The notes: generated by a model not told the origin, from the sequence alone. Shown: positions 45,620 to 55,521, counted from the stretch's first letter. The stretch: DNA of 64,000 nucleotides from Nostoc sp. 'Peltigera membranacea cyanobiont' 210A (GCF_002246015.1 NZ_NOLJ01000004.1:331010-395009); one strand, 5' to 3'. Numbers and translations: made by a program.

Positions 45620-46540
45620 TTAAAGTAAACAGCGTTCAATCGTCGCTACAACTGATTGAGAAAGACTATCAAAGTCGTAACCACCTTCTAAGCCAAATAG
45701 AATTTTACGAGTTATCCCCAAACAATAATCAGTAAATAAAGCATAGTCTTCTGGTTGCAAATTGATACTTGCCAAAGGATCTTCCGCATTGGCATCGTAA
45801 CCAGCACTCACAATTAGTAAATCTGGCTGGAAGTTGGCTAAAAACGGTACTACCTTGTTTTCAAACAGCGGCTGATATACTGTAATATCGCTACCTGGGG
45901 GTATAGGCAAATTGAGGATATTATTGTGAAAACCCCGTTCTGTAGCTCTCCCAGTACCGGGATAACACGGGTATTGATGTAACGAGCAATAAGCAATTTG
46001 GGGATAAGTTTCTACAATAGACTGAGTACCATTACCATGATGTACATCCCAATCAAGGATGGCGACGCGGTTAATTCCAGGTTGTTCTAAAGCAAATAAA
46101 GCGGCGATCGCGGCATTAGAAAATAGACAAAAGCCCATCCCTGCATCACTTTCAGCATGATGTCCTGGGGGACGCGCAAGTACAAAAGCTGGATTAGCCG
46201 ACCCTAACACAACCTCAACTCCATCCAACCATGCACTGACTGCCAACAATGCCACATCATAACTGCGCGGAGAAACTGGAGTATCTCCATCCAAAGGGCC
46301 GCCACCACTAGAAGCGATTTGCCACAGTTTTTTGATGTAGGCTGGGCTATGTGCTCTAACCAACGAAGACATCAGCGATGGCTGTTCTGATGCTGGTGTA
46401 GGGAAGTGCCAAGTGATTTGATCTGCAAATGTAGCTGCTTTTAGGGCATTTGCGATCGCACTTAAACGTTCTGGTTTTTCGGGATGGTATTTTCCAGTCT
46501 TGTGATCTAAAAATTCGTCGGAATATATGACTGGTAGCAT
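45620..46540 (-). CDS. Histone-deacetylase-like amidohydrolase
   Basis: 306 residues of the arginase/deacetylase fold. Zinc and catalytic motifs are complete: HPEKPERLSAI, ARPPGHHAES (His pair), ILDWDVHHGNGTQ, LIVSAGYDANAEDPL and FGLEGGYD. Bacterial members act on acetylated small molecules such as polyamines or on acetyl-proteins (AcuC type). The real substrate is unknown. It lies 64 bases after the GGDEF-EAL gene on the same strand and may share its transcript. Confidence 0.88.
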   Translation of the reverse strand: MLPVIYSDEFLDHKTGKYHPEKPERLSAIANALKAATFADQITWHFPTPASEQPSLMSSLVRAHSPAYIKKLWQIASSGGGPLDGDTPVSPRSYDVALLAVSAWLDGVEVVLGSANPAFVLARPPGHHAESDAGMGFCLFSNAAIAALFALEQPGINRVAILDWDVHHGNGTQSIVETYPQIAYCSLHQYPCYPGTGRATERGFHNNILNLPIPPGSDITVYQPLFENKVVPFLANFQPDLLIVSAGYDANAEDPLASINLQPEDYALFTDYCLGITRKILFGLEGGYDFDSLSQSVVATIERCLL

Positions 46541-46604
46541 AGGACGAAAAAGGTCGGCAGCAGGACAATGAATGTTATTGTATCCTCACTGGTACAAAGA
46601 GTTT

Positions 46605-49250
46605 TCACTGTACTAGAGCGTTGGTCTGTTTGCTTTCGAGGACTTCTGTTGCTTTCTGTGCAGAAAGTGGGCGGTAGAATAAAAAGCCCTGTACCTCCTC
46701 GCAGTTGATAGATTTCAAGAATTCCAATTCCTCTTCTTTTTCCACCCCTTCGGCTGTTAACTTTAATCCCAAGCTGTGTCCCAAGGTAACTATGGCCTGG
46801 ATAATATGAGCTACTTTGGCATCCTGTGTCAAATATTGAATGAAAGATTTATCTATTTTCAGATTGTGGAGTGGCAAAAGCTGTAGGCGCGAGAGCGAAG
46901 AATGACCCGTACCAAAGTCATCAATGGAGATGTAAATACCCATTTGTTTTAGCTCCTCTAACACCCTTCTGGTAAAATCTAAGTCTTCAATCGCTGTGGT
47001 TTCCATAATTTCTAATTCTAAAAAGCAGGCTTCCAGACCTGTTTGTTGTAAAATCCTAGCTATAGTTTCTACCAATTTGGGTTGGCGGAACTGCTTCAGA
47101 GAAAGATTGACAGCGATCTTAATCGGTGCCAATCCAGCATCTTGCCATGCTTTATTTTGGCTACAGGCCGTCTGTAGAGTCCATTCACCGATGGGGACAA
47201 TTAATCCACTTTCTTCGACCAGGGGAATGAATACACTGGGGGCGACCAATCCCATCTCTGGGTGCTGCCAACGCAACAGAGCCTCCATACTAGTAATTTC
47301 TCCTGTGGCAATGTTCACACGAGGCTGATAGTAAAGCGTAAATTCATTGCGTTCTAGGGCATAGCGCAAGCTCTTTTCTAAAGTCAGGAGTTCAGGATTT
47401 TTAGCACTCAGGGAGACACTGTAAAATTGGTAGTTATTCCGCCCTTTGTCTTTGGCGTAGTACAGAGCAGCATCTGCGTGCTGGATTAGTGTTTCGGTGT
47501 CAGGGCTGTTGCTATCAAGTAAGGCAATACCGAGGCTAGCAGTTACATAAAGTTCATGCTCTTGGAGATGAAAAGCATCCTCTAAGGCTTGTAAGATTCT
47601 CTCTGCCACCAAAGTTACCTCTTCAATATCATTGACTCGTGGGAGTAAAATAGTAAATTCATCGCCTCCCCAACGGGCTACAGTGTCTCCACCTCTGAGT
47701 GAGTCTTTTAATCTTTGAGAGACGCTTTGTAACAATTGGTCTCCGAGAGTATGCCCCAGAGTATCATTAATGACCTTGAAGCGATCCAAATCGAGAAAAA
47801 TCACAGCTAAACTTTCGCCATTGCGAGTGGCGTTGGGCAGAGTTTTACTGAGCAGCTCATTAAATAGTAGACGATTGGGCAACCCTGTCAGCATGTCATG
47901 GAGGGCTTGATAACGAATCTTTTCTTCCACTTGCTGACGCTGCCGCGCACCCATAATACTGGCGGCCATGGTCAAAAGAGTAGATTCTTCATGCTTTGAC
48001 CAATGACGCTCAAAGGTGCAGTCTGCCAAGCCAAGATACCCCCAGAAATCATTATCCAAGCGAAGAGGCACCAAGAGAAGAGATTTAATGCCATCTCGAA
48101 TCAGGAATTCTTGTTCGGCGACAGGAAATTTTTGAGTGATGCCGTTAATTGACTGGCCGCTAGAGAGAACTGTATACCAACGGGCTAATCCAGAAGCTTG
48201 ATAAGGCTGATTCTGCCAATGGTGGTGGGTAGATTTAATAGAAGATTGTGTCCATTCAAACCTTAGGCTGACTGCCATTTCCTCTGTAATAGGGTGAAGA
48301 TGGTTCTGAAAGAGATAGGCACGATCTGCCTTGGCAGCTTCACCCAGTACAGCTAGAGCTAGATCGATACCAGTTTCGTAATTCATTTCTCCCAGCAAAT
48401 AATTGGCAGCTTCTGCAACTGCTTGTAGCAAGCGATCGCGCTGGCGCAGTTCGGCTGTAGCTTGCTTTTGCTCTGTAATATCTCTAATAATAAAAGTTCT
48501 AATTAAATCACTTTCAGGAAGATAGAGTACGGATTGTTCAAAAACTTCTGTGCCTACTTCCACCTCCCGCACAAAAGAATTTTTTTCTAGATTGTTAACT
48601 CCAATCAAGAGTCCCGTTAAGATCGGGTGTTCTGTCCCAACTTTCCTAAGATTAGGAAACTTGATAGCTGCGGCTGGATTGAGATATGTAATTCTTCCCT
48701 CGAAATCCATCTCAATAATTGGATTGGGGATGAGTTCAGGAAAAGATGCTAGGCGAGCTAGAGCAGACTCACTAGCTGCTTCAAAGCTGGGATCGATGGC
48801 TAAGGTTTGAAACGGATTGGCAGGACTGGCTTGCTCTGATAAAAAACCCGATAAGTCTTCAACATCAAAAGATTCAGAAAATGCTTGTTCGGAAATATTG
48901 GAAATAGCATAATATTTAGCCTGAGCTTTATTACTGCCAAAAGCAATGATATCTCCATGCCTAAGATTATGAGAAAAGCATTTAGTGCCATTTACAAATA
49001 AGCCATTAGTACTTCCTTTCCCCTTATAGTTACCATCAATAATTTGGAAGCCATATTGGTCAGTTTCTGGAACAGTTACTCGCAATAAAATTGCATGTTG
49101 CATTGATACCGATCGGGAAGCCAAGACAATAGTGTTTGCAGGATGCCGCCCCAGAGAATAAGTAGTCTCTCGCAAGGGGACAGTTCGCCGCCCTTCCAGG
49201 TCTTGGATGACCAACAGATGGCGTATTTTTTCCCGCTCATTTCCTTGCAT
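46605..49250 (-). CDS. FHA-PAS-GAF-GGDEF-EAL signalling protein
   Basis: 881 residues. An N-terminal FHA domain (TYSLGRHPANTIVLASRSVS, then GKGSTNGLFVNG) reads phosphothreonine. A PAS-like domain (about 165-265) and a GAF domain (about 270-440) follow. The GGDEF domain has the canonical ARWGGDEFTILLPR and an upstream RGGD, exactly five residues before, matching the RxxD inhibitory site. The EAL domain has MEALLRW, NLSLKQF, LELEIMET, DDFGTGHSSL, LKIDKSF and AEGVEKE. It can plausibly both make and degrade c-di-GMP under control of a Ser/Thr kinase through the FHA domain. Confidence 0.9.
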   Translation of the reverse strand: MQGNEREKIRHLLVIQDLEGRRTVPLRETTYSLGRHPANTIVLASRSVSMQHAILLRVTVPETDQYGFQIIDGNYKGKGSTNGLFVNGTKCFSHNLRHGDIIAFGSNKAQAKYYAISNISEQAFSESFDVEDLSGFLSEQASPANPFQTLAIDPSFEAASESALARLASFPELIPNPIIEMDFEGRITYLNPAAAIKFPNLRKVGTEHPILTGLLIGVNNLEKNSFVREVEVGTEVFEQSVLYLPESDLIRTFIIRDITEQKQATAELRQRDRLLQAVAEAANYLLGEMNYETGIDLALAVLGEAAKADRAYLFQNHLHPITEEMAVSLRFEWTQSSIKSTHHHWQNQPYQASGLARWYTVLSSGQSINGITQKFPVAEQEFLIRDGIKSLLLVPLRLDNDFWGYLGLADCTFERHWSKHEESTLLTMAASIMGARQRQQVEEKIRYQALHDMLTGLPNRLLFNELLSKTLPNATRNGESLAVIFLDLDRFKVINDTLGHTLGDQLLQSVSQRLKDSLRGGDTVARWGGDEFTILLPRVNDIEEVTLVAERILQALEDAFHLQEHELYVTASLGIALLDSNSPDTETLIQHADAALYYAKDKGRNNYQFYSVSLSAKNPELLTLEKSLRYALERNEFTLYYQPRVNIATGEITSMEALLRWQHPEMGLVAPSVFIPLVEESGLIVPIGEWTLQTACSQNKAWQDAGLAPIKIAVNLSLKQFRQPKLVETIARILQQTGLEACFLELEIMETTAIEDLDFTRRVLEELKQMGIYISIDDFGTGHSSLSRLQLLPLHNLKIDKSFIQYLTQDAKVAHIIQAIVTLGHSLGLKLTAEGVEKEEELEFLKSINCEEVQGFLFYRPLSAQKATEVLESKQTNALVQ

Positions 49251-49944
49251 GGCTGTTCCTCAAATTCTTATATAATTAGTATTTATGTCTTAATCTGAAA
49301 AAGACTGCTCCTATAAGTCCAAAATTTCAGGCTGCACTTATGGGAAAATTTGCTCAATCAAGGTTCTCACGAACTGCGTAGGCGAGCATTTACCGCAGGC
49401 ATCGCAAAATTGGGATGAGGGTGTAGACCAGCCTTTCTCTTCATTGATTGACCGCACTCAGCGCTAACGGAACTCAGCACTCTTCTTTTTATGGAATGAG
49501 ATGGCTAATTGTTCAATCAGTTTTTGTGGTAGAAATTATAGCTTTTTTCTCTACTCATACATAAGTTATAAAGTTTTTTCCTTCGCCTATATTATCTAAC
49601 CTTGTCTTTCTTAGGATACCCAGATTGATAATTCAAAATTAAAATTTCAAAATTGTACCCTTACAGGGAAGCAAGCTACGCGTAACGTGATGTTGGGGCA
49701 GCCTCTTGTAGAGAAGAGAGTCACATAAGAGGATTTCAAAGCCGACTAAAACTGAACAAAGCCGGGAGCCAATCCGCCTCCGATCTAAGTGTAGATTTTG
49801 GCGTTAGTCTCTCTTTGGAGCTATCCATTAGTTACATCTTTCTTAAGATTTATAAAACACCTAATCTCTGACCTCATAAAGTTAGAGACTTTTTATGTCC
49901 TATATATAGATTATTAGTCCAATAACTTAGGGATATAAGATATT
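49251..49944. other. 694-bp spacer with repeat debris and a solo IS end
   Basis: Contains GAACTGCGTAGGCGAGC- and GCAGCCTCTTGTAGAGAAG-type dispersed repeats, and a single IS-like inverted repeat at 49821-49848. No gene seen. Promoters of the FHA protein (left) and GTPase (right) must lie here. Confidence 0.5.
49821..49848 (+). mobile_element. Solo end of the same Tn5-like IS family
   Basis: CTATCCATTAGTTACATC and the following 10 bases match the right end of the element at 31012-32049 at 24 of 28 positions and its left end at 22 of 28. No matching second end or transposase piece was found nearby. Confidence 0.6.
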
Positions 49945-51300
49945 ATGTCGGTTTATCGTAATCTGCAAGAAACTCACTTAAATCGTGCCCGCGCCAGTCT
50001 CAGACAAGCGCTTTCTTGGTATGGATATCTTCGTAAGTCAGGACAGCTTTCATCTAACCCAGAATTGGTAGGTTTGATGAAACCAGAATTGGAAGCTTTG
50101 AATGCCACACTCAACAAGCTGGATTCAAACGTCATTAGAATTGCTGTCTTTGGTTTGGTGAGTCGGGGAAAGTCAGCAGTTTTAAATGCCTTGTTGGGAG
50201 ACAAGATTTTGCAAACTGGGCCCCTGAATGGTGTCACTCAATGGCCCCGTTCCGTGCGGTGGCAGCCTAGTGATAAGGTACTAGTAGAGTTAATTGATAC
50301 CCCTGGATTAGATGAAATTGAGGGGGAGTCACGGGCGGATATGGCACGAGAAGTAGTACATCAGGCAGATTTGATTTTGTTTGTCGTGTCTGGTGATATC
50401 ACTCGTACTGAGTATCAAGCGCTGCTGCAATTAAGGCGATCGCAAAAACCCCTGATTTTAGTGTTTAACAAAATAGACCTTTACCCAGATACAGACCAAG
50501 GAGCAATTTACCAAAATTTACAACAACTGGGTGCCGGACATCCTGAAGCGAAGCCCCTACTACCTGATGAAATTGTGATGGTGGCAGCGGAACCAGCAGC
50601 AATGGAAGTCCGGGTTGAATGGCCTGATGGGCGTGTAACTTATGAATGGGAAACACCAGCACCGCAAGTAGACGAACTCAAAGAGATAATTCTGAATATT
50701 CTCAATCGGGAAGGGCGATCGCTTCTGGCTTTAAATGCACTCATCCAAGCACGGGATGCAGAAGCCGCGATCGCTCAAAAAACCATCGATTTACGCGAAA
50801 AGGAAGCCGAAGAAATTATTTGGCAATTTACCAAATACAAAGCCTTGGCAGTAATGCTCAATCCCATCGCCTTTTTAGATATCCTTGGCGGAACTGTTGC
50901 CGATTTAGCTTTAATTCGCGCCCTCGCTAGATTATATGGTTTGCCGATGACTGGCTATGAAGCCGGAAAAATTTTAAAAACGATTTTATTTAGTTCTGGT
51001 GGTTTATTACTGGGAGAACTAGGTAGTAGTTTTATTTTGGGTTTAAGTAAAAGTACGGCAGCAATAACCAGTGGTGATAATCCCAGTAATATTACTGCTT
51101 TTGCTGGCAGTGCGATCGCTCAAGCTGGTATCGCCGGCTATGGTGCGTACTCTGTTGGCAAAGCCGCTCAAGTGTATCTCGAAAAAGGCTGCACTTGGGG
51201 ACAATTAGGCGCTAGCAGTGTCATTCAAGAAATTTTATCTCAAGTTGACCAAAATACAATTCTGTATCGTCTGCGACAAGAGTTAGGCATAAAATATTGA
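49945..51300 (+). CDS. Era/dynamin-like membrane GTPase with DUF697-type C-terminus
   Basis: 451 residues. GTPase motifs: G1 GLVSRGKSAVLNAL, G3 ELIDTPGLDEI and G4 LVFNKIDLYPD. The second half is hydrophobic and Gly/Ala-rich (KALAVMLNPIAFLDILGGTV, LFSSGGLLLGELGSSFIL, AGSAIAQAGIAGYGAYSVGK), as in DUF697/YcjF-type GTPases bound to membranes. Such proteins are widespread in cyanobacteria and may remodel or monitor membranes. The exact role is unknown. It is transcribed alone. Confidence 0.8.
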   Translation: MSVYRNLQETHLNRARASLRQALSWYGYLRKSGQLSSNPELVGLMKPELEALNATLNKLDSNVIRIAVFGLVSRGKSAVLNALLGDKILQTGPLNGVTQWPRSVRWQPSDKVLVELIDTPGLDEIEGESRADMAREVVHQADLILFVVSGDITRTEYQALLQLRRSQKPLILVFNKIDLYPDTDQGAIYQNLQQLGAGHPEAKPLLPDEIVMVAAEPAAMEVRVEWPDGRVTYEWETPAPQVDELKEIILNILNREGRSLLALNALIQARDAEAAIAQKTIDLREKEAEEIIWQFTKYKALAVMLNPIAFLDILGGTVADLALIRALARLYGLPMTGYEAGKILKTILFSSGGLLLGELGSSFILGLSKSTAAITSGDNPSNITAFAGSAIAQAGIAGYGAYSVGKAAQVYLEKGCTWGQLGASSVIQEILSQVDQNTILYRLRQELGIKY

Positions 51301-51484
51301 GAATAAATAAGATTTATTAAGCCTTTGTTACCGTTTATAAGTGTTTATCAACTTCTATCAAACTCCTCTGACAATTGACTGACATTCCGAATTTGGGATG
51401 CAAGATTGAGGGAACAGGTTATAGGAAATAAAACGATTCCCTATTTCCTAATATCTATCTGCGTAAATTAAAGGTGAAACGATC

Positions 51485-51742
51485 GTGACAACTACCCTAA
51501 AATTTGAAACTGCTAAGGCAGCAAATCTTGAAGAAGCCATTACTGAAGCCATTACTGAAGCCCGGACAACTTGTGAGCTTGATGGGAGCGATTCTGCTGG
51601 TTGTGCTGTAGCTTGGGACATTGTGGAAGAATTACAAGCTGAGAAAGCTCATCAACAACAAGCAAAACCAAACAAAACCTCTTTGGAAAATTATTGCGAT
51701 CGCCATCCAGCTTCCGTAGAATGTTTGATCTACGACGTTTAA
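51485..51742 (+). CDS. cp12: CP12, Calvin-cycle regulator
   Basis: 85 residues. CP12 is a disordered, redox-controlled protein that ties GAPDH and phosphoribulokinase into an inactive complex in the dark. Both cysteine pairs are present: TTCELDGSDSAGCAVAWDIV and NYCDRHPASVECLIYDV, with the C-terminal YD needed for GAPDH. The GTG start (51485) fits the family's length. The N-terminal helix has a 12-base tandem duplication (ITEAITEA). The stop overlaps the converging tlyA gene by 4 bases. Confidence 0.92.
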   Translation: MTTTLKFETAKAANLEEAITEAITEARTTCELDGSDSAGCAVAWDIVEELQAEKAHQQQAKPNKTSLENYCDRHPASVECLIYDV

Positions 51743-52557
51743 TTTTTCCGTAAATCAGTTGTTGCTGATTGCGTTATTAGCTTAATTGCTTCTAAATTAA
51801 GTGGTGGTATTTCACTGTCCATTCCCAACCACAGCAGATATTCGATATTCCCAGCTGGGCCAGTGATCGGCGACCAAGTTAAGCCTTTGTATTTCCATCC
51901 TAATTCGTGGGCAGCTTGCAAAACCTGGAAAATGGCATCAGCTTGGTCGTTTGGATCGCGCACAACACCTTTTTTACCCACACGGGATCTGCCGACTTCA
52001 AACTGTGGCTTGACTAACAATACAGCTTCTCGGTTAGCTTGAGTTAGTTGCCACAAAGCAGGCAGAATCTTATTTAAAGAAATAAACGATACATCAACCA
52101 CCGCCAAATCAGGAATCGGGTCATTTGCACCATATAACTCATCTGGTCGCAGTTGCCGTAAATTGGTGCGTTCCCGCAAAATCACCCGCGGATCGTTTCG
52201 CAACCGCCAGTCAACTTGTCCGTAACCGACATCAATACCGTAAACTTTTGTTGCTCCAGCTTGCAAGAGACAATCAGTAAAACCACCAGTAGAAATCCCA
52301 CCATCTAAACAAATTCGCTCTGCTACAGGAATGGCAAATACTGACAAAGCTTTGGAGAGTTTTTCACCGCCTCTAGAAACAAAAGGCGATCGCTCTTTAA
52401 TATTTATTTGAGCTGCAATATCAACTTCAGTACCAGGTTTATCAACTAATTGCTGATTAACAGTAACTTCTCCCGCCTGAATTAGCCGTTGTGCTAAGGC
52501 GCGAGAAGAACATAAATTTAATTCTACTAATAGTGTGTCGAGTCGCTGTTTCGCCAA
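51739..52557 (-). CDS. tlyA: TlyA-family rRNA 2'-O-methyltransferase
   Basis: 272 residues. An S4 RNA-binding domain (MAKQRLDTLLVELNLCSSRA, RLIQAGEVTVN) is followed by an FtsJ-type methyltransferase domain with FVSRGGEKLSKAL, the SAM loop CLDGGISTGGFTDCLLQAGA, DVGYGQVDWRL and LLVKPQFEVGR. TlyA methylates 16S/23S rRNA at ribose 2'-OH; the older hemolysin label is misleading. It converges on cp12 with overlapping stops. Confidence 0.88.
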   Translation of the reverse strand: MAKQRLDTLLVELNLCSSRALAQRLIQAGEVTVNQQLVDKPGTEVDIAAQINIKERSPFVSRGGEKLSKALSVFAIPVAERICLDGGISTGGFTDCLLQAGATKVYGIDVGYGQVDWRLRNDPRVILRERTNLRQLRPDELYGANDPIPDLAVVDVSFISLNKILPALWQLTQANREAVLLVKPQFEVGRSRVGKKGVVRDPNDQADAIFQVLQAAHELGWKYKGLTWSPITGPAGNIEYLLWLGMDSEIPPLNLEAIKLITQSATTDLRKN

Positions 52558-52619
52558 TTAACTAGACTCTCCTGGTAAGATTAAAGCCAAAGCACGATAA
52601 CTTGAGTAGTTAAAAATAA

Positions 52620-52955
52620 TTAATATACAGCAAAATCCGTGTATTGCCATAGTTCAGCAGGATGGAAACTTAATACAATATCTTCGCGCAAAATACCCGC
52701 TTCTAATAATGCCTCTGCAACTGGCTGGGAAGTACCATCATATTGAATCCACACTTTATTATTAATAATATCTATATGTACCACCGAACCGTGTACGCGG
52801 CGCACGCCATCCCAACCGATATGTAACACTTCGTAGTGGTCTCGCTCCGAGTCAATGACTGCTTCTGTCTCTATCTGACCGTTAGCAGGCTTGTGACTAG
52901 CATAGTCAAATATCAACTGACGAATAATTTCACGATACCGAGCTAGCTTATCCAT
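52620..52955 (-). CDS. xisI: XisI-like fdxN-element excision controlling factor
   Basis: 111 residues from ATG 52955 (MDKLARYREIIRQLIFDYAS). Matches the XisI family: DSERDHYEVLHIGWDGVRRV, HGSVVHIDIINNKVWIQYDG and EALLEAGILREDIVLSFHP. XisI was found with XisH as a factor controlling excision of the fdxN element in Anabaena heterocysts. Many scattered homologues exist. No xisH gene lies upstream; the next gene is apcF. It is therefore an orphan whose role may differ from element excision. Confidence 0.8.
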   Translation of the reverse strand: MDKLARYREIIRQLIFDYASHKPANGQIETEAVIDSERDHYEVLHIGWDGVRRVHGSVVHIDIINNKVWIQYDGTSQPVAEALLEAGILREDIVLSFHPAELWQYTDFAVY

Positions 52956-53020
52956 CTGATAATCCTTTCTAGTTGCGGGCAAAAGCTTGAATAAAGCCCT
53001 TCTCAACGTCTAGAGTTCAC

Positions 53021-53066
53021 AAAAAAGCGATCGCTCTTTCCCAATACAGACAAAAGTGCGATCGCT
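53021..53066 (-). terminator. HIP1-containing terminator of apcF
   Basis: On the minus strand AGCGATCGC pairs with GCGATCGCT around a loop of about 22 bases, followed by TTTTTT. Confidence 0.6.
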
Positions 53067-53108
53067 ATTTAAGTTTATGTCGGGGCAGACACCTTGCCTG
53101 CTTAAAAT

Positions 53109-53618
53109 CTAAATATCTATCTCGCTCAACTCGCGTGTGATGTGATCAAATGGTTCATCCACAAAAGCAGTATTAACCACACCTGCGGCTGCTACTTGTT
53201 CCTTAATCAGATCCTTGAGAATTTGGATACCGCGAACTGTAGGCCCAATAGGCACTCCTAGAGAATTGTAAGTTTCCCGTAGCCCTTGTAGCACTCGTTC
53301 ATCCAATACATTTGTGTTCCCCGCAACTAGCGCATAGGTGGCGTAGCGCAGGTAGTAGTCCATATCCCGTAAACAAGCCGCATAACGACGAGTTGTATAA
53401 GAATTTCCACCAGGACGAATCAATTCTGGCAGTTCTTCAAATAACTTTAAACCAGCTTGCTTGACAAGTGCAGCCGCATTAGAATTGATTGCCGCTGCCG
53501 CTTGTACTCTTGCTGTACCACTATCAAAGTAAGACTTCAGGCTATCGATCGCATTCCGGTCAAAATACCGACCAGCTAAGTCATAATTCTTAATTAAACT
53601 TGTTACCGCATCGCGCAT
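53109..53618 (-). CDS. apcF: Allophycocyanin beta-18 subunit
   Basis: 169 residues from ATG 53618 (MRDAVTSLIKNYDLAGRYFD). Phycobilisome core protein replacing one ApcB in the core cylinder near the terminal emitters. Strong family pattern: ELPELIRPGGNSYTTRRYAA, the phycocyanobilin cysteine in CLRDMDYYLRYATYALVAG, ERVLQGLRETYNSLGVPIGP and NTAFVDEPFDHITRELSE. GGAGAAG precedes the ATG. A TTG five codons earlier is an unlikely start. Monocistronic, with a HIP1 terminator. Confidence 0.93.
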   Translation of the reverse strand: MRDAVTSLIKNYDLAGRYFDRNAIDSLKSYFDSGTARVQAAAAINSNAAALVKQAGLKLFEELPELIRPGGNSYTTRRYAACLRDMDYYLRYATYALVAGNTNVLDERVLQGLRETYNSLGVPIGPTVRGIQILKDLIKEQVAAAGVVNTAFVDEPFDHITRELSEIDI

Positions 53619-53975
53619 TCCTTCTTCTCCCAATCATTGCTATTTATGGTTTGATATTTATTTGGCTGCACTTATGCACCAGTAAATTTTTGTGCTATTA
53701 AAAATAGATTCGGCACAAAAACAATCTATCCACTACATAAGGATTTTATGTCAAAGTTGACCCCTATATGATGAACTTTCCAGTTTTGTACACATGATCG
53801 CCGAAAGGTTAATATAACCTGATAATCCAGATATCTGTAGTACAAGCTACAAAATCCGCTAATGTCTAGTATTTAAGATATTTCTGGTGTGTCACGGCCT
53901 GATTGAGATCAGCAGGGTTAGGATGCAATGTAAGATTCTGGTTTACTTTAGGAAATTGGTAGAGAAGGAGTAAGA
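53619..53975. other. Divergent spacer apcF / glnA
   Basis: Left part is the AT-rich apcF promoter region. The right part carries the NtcA box and promoter of glnA and its leader, with GAGAAGGAG as ribosome-binding site. Confidence 0.7.
53837..53879 (+). promoter_or_regulatory. NtcA-activated glnA promoter
   Basis: GTA-GTACAAGC-TAC (53837-53850) is a perfect GTA-N8-TAC NtcA box. Twenty-three bases downstream is TAAGAT (53874-53879), fitting the TAN3T -10 element. This spacing is that of class II NtcA-activated promoters, with the box replacing the -35. Confidence 0.85.
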
Positions 53976-55397
53976 ATGACAACACCACAAGAACTCTTGA
54001 AGAGAATTCAAGATGAAAAAATTCAGCTAATTGATCTCAAATTCATCGATACAGTAGGGACTTGGCAGCACCTCACACTGTACCAAAACCAAATCGATGA
54101 GACTGCATTCACTGATGGCGTGCCTTTTGATGGTTCCAGCATCCGGGGTTGGAAAGCGATCAACGAATCGGACATGACGATGGTACTCGACCCCAACACT
54201 GCTTGGTTCGACCCATTCATGAAAGAGCCAACGCTAAGTATAATTTGTAGTATTAAAGACCCCCGCACGGGTGAACCCTACAACCGTTGCCCACGCGTTA
54301 TTGCCCAAAAAGCAATAGATTACTTGGTTTCCAGTGGCATTGGTGATACAGCCTTCTTTGGCCCTGAAGCTGAGTTCTTTATCTTTGATAATGCTAGGTT
54401 TGCCCAAACTGCTAACGAAGGCTACTACTTCTTAGACTCCGAAGAAGGTGCTTGGAATTCCGGTAAAGCCGGTACAGATGAAAAACCCAACTTGGGTTAC
54501 AAACCACGCTTCAAAGAAGGTTACTTCCCAGTCGCACCAACGGATTCTTTCCAAGATATCCGTACAGAGATGCTGTTGACAATGGCAGAATTAGGTGTGC
54601 CCATTGAAAAGCATCACCATGAAGTTGCTACTGGTGGTCAGTGCGAACTAGGTTTCCGTTTTGGTAAGTTGATCGAAGCGGCTGACTGGTTGATGATTTA
54701 CAAATATGTCATCAAGAATGTTGCCAAGAAATACGGCAAAACCGTCACCTTCATGCCAAAACCGATTTTTGGCGATAACGGTTCGGGAATGCACTGTCAC
54801 CAGTCCATCTGGAGAGACGGCCAACCTCTGTTTGCAGGTGATAAGTATGCCGGTTTGAGCGATATGGCATTGTACTATATTGGTGGTCTTCTCAAACACG
54901 CACCAGCGCTGTTGGCAATTACCAACCCTAGCACCAACTCATACAAGCGCTTAGTGCCTGGTTATGAAGCTCCTGTTAACTTGGCTTACTCCGAAGGAAA
55001 CCGTTCTGCTTCTATCCGTATTCCTCTATCTGGTAAGAACCCCAAAGCAAAACGTTTGGAATTCCGTTGTCCAGATGCTACATCTAACCCCTACTTGGCA
55101 TTTGCTGCAATGCTTTGTGCTGGTATCGATGGCATCAAGAACAAAATCCATCCTGGTGAACCTTTAGATAAGAATATCTATGAACTCTCTCCAGAGGAGC
55201 TTGCAAAGGTTCCCTCAACTCCAAGTTCTTTAGAACTGGCATTGCAAGCACTAGAAAACGATCACGCTTTCTTGACAGAATCAGGCGTATTCACGGAAGA
55301 CTTTATCGAAAATTGGATTGACTACAAGCTTAACGAAGCCAAGCAGTTGCAACTGCGTCCTCATCCCTACGAGTTTTACCTCTACTACGATGCTTAA
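53976..55397 (+). CDS. glnA: Glutamine synthetase type I
   Basis: 473 residues. It makes glutamine from glutamate, ammonium and ATP, the entry point of ammonium assimilation in vegetative cells and heterocysts. Signatures are complete: [17 protein letters not shown], the metal and substrate residues in [44 protein letters not shown] and [10 protein letters not shown] good GGAG site precedes the ATG. It is controlled by NtcA upstream and, at protein level, probably by the GifA inhibitor encoded just downstream on the other strand. Confidence 0.96.
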   Translation: MTTPQELLKRIQDEKIQLIDLKFIDTVGTWQHLTLYQNQIDETAFTDGVPFDGSSIRGWKAINESDMTMVLDPNTAWFDPFMKEPTLSIICSIKDPRTGEPYNRCPRVIAQKAIDYLVSSGIGDTAFFGPEAEFFIFDNARFAQTANEGYYFLDSEEGAWNSGKAGTDEKPNLGYKPRFKEGYFPVAPTDSFQDIRTEMLLTMAELGVPIEKHHHEVATGGQCELGFRFGKLIEAADWLMIYKYVIKNVAKKYGKTVTFMPKPIFGDNGSGMHCHQSIWRDGQPLFAGDKYAGLSDMALYYIGGLLKHAPALLAITNPSTNSYKRLVPGYEAPVNLAYSEGNRSASIRIPLSGKNPKAKRLEFRCPDATSNPYLAFAAMLCAGIDGIKNKIHPGEPLDKNIYELSPEELAKVPSTPSSLELALQALENDHAFLTESGVFTEDFIENWIDYKLNEAKQLQLRPHPYEFYLYYDA

Positions 55398-55433
55398 TTA
55401 AGAGTCGTATCTAACTAAAAAGTAATAGGTTTT

Positions 55434-55466
55434 GCCACCCTAAAGTAGAGGGTGGCTTTTTTTTTT
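55434..55466 (+). terminator. Rho-independent terminator of glnA
   Basis: GCCACCCT and AGGGTGGC enclose a 7-base loop and are followed by ten T. Confidence 0.9.
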
Positions 55467-55521
55467 CAGATTTATCAGTTCAGACATTCACTCAAAAAAT
55501 CCAACTTATGACTCCTGAAAC

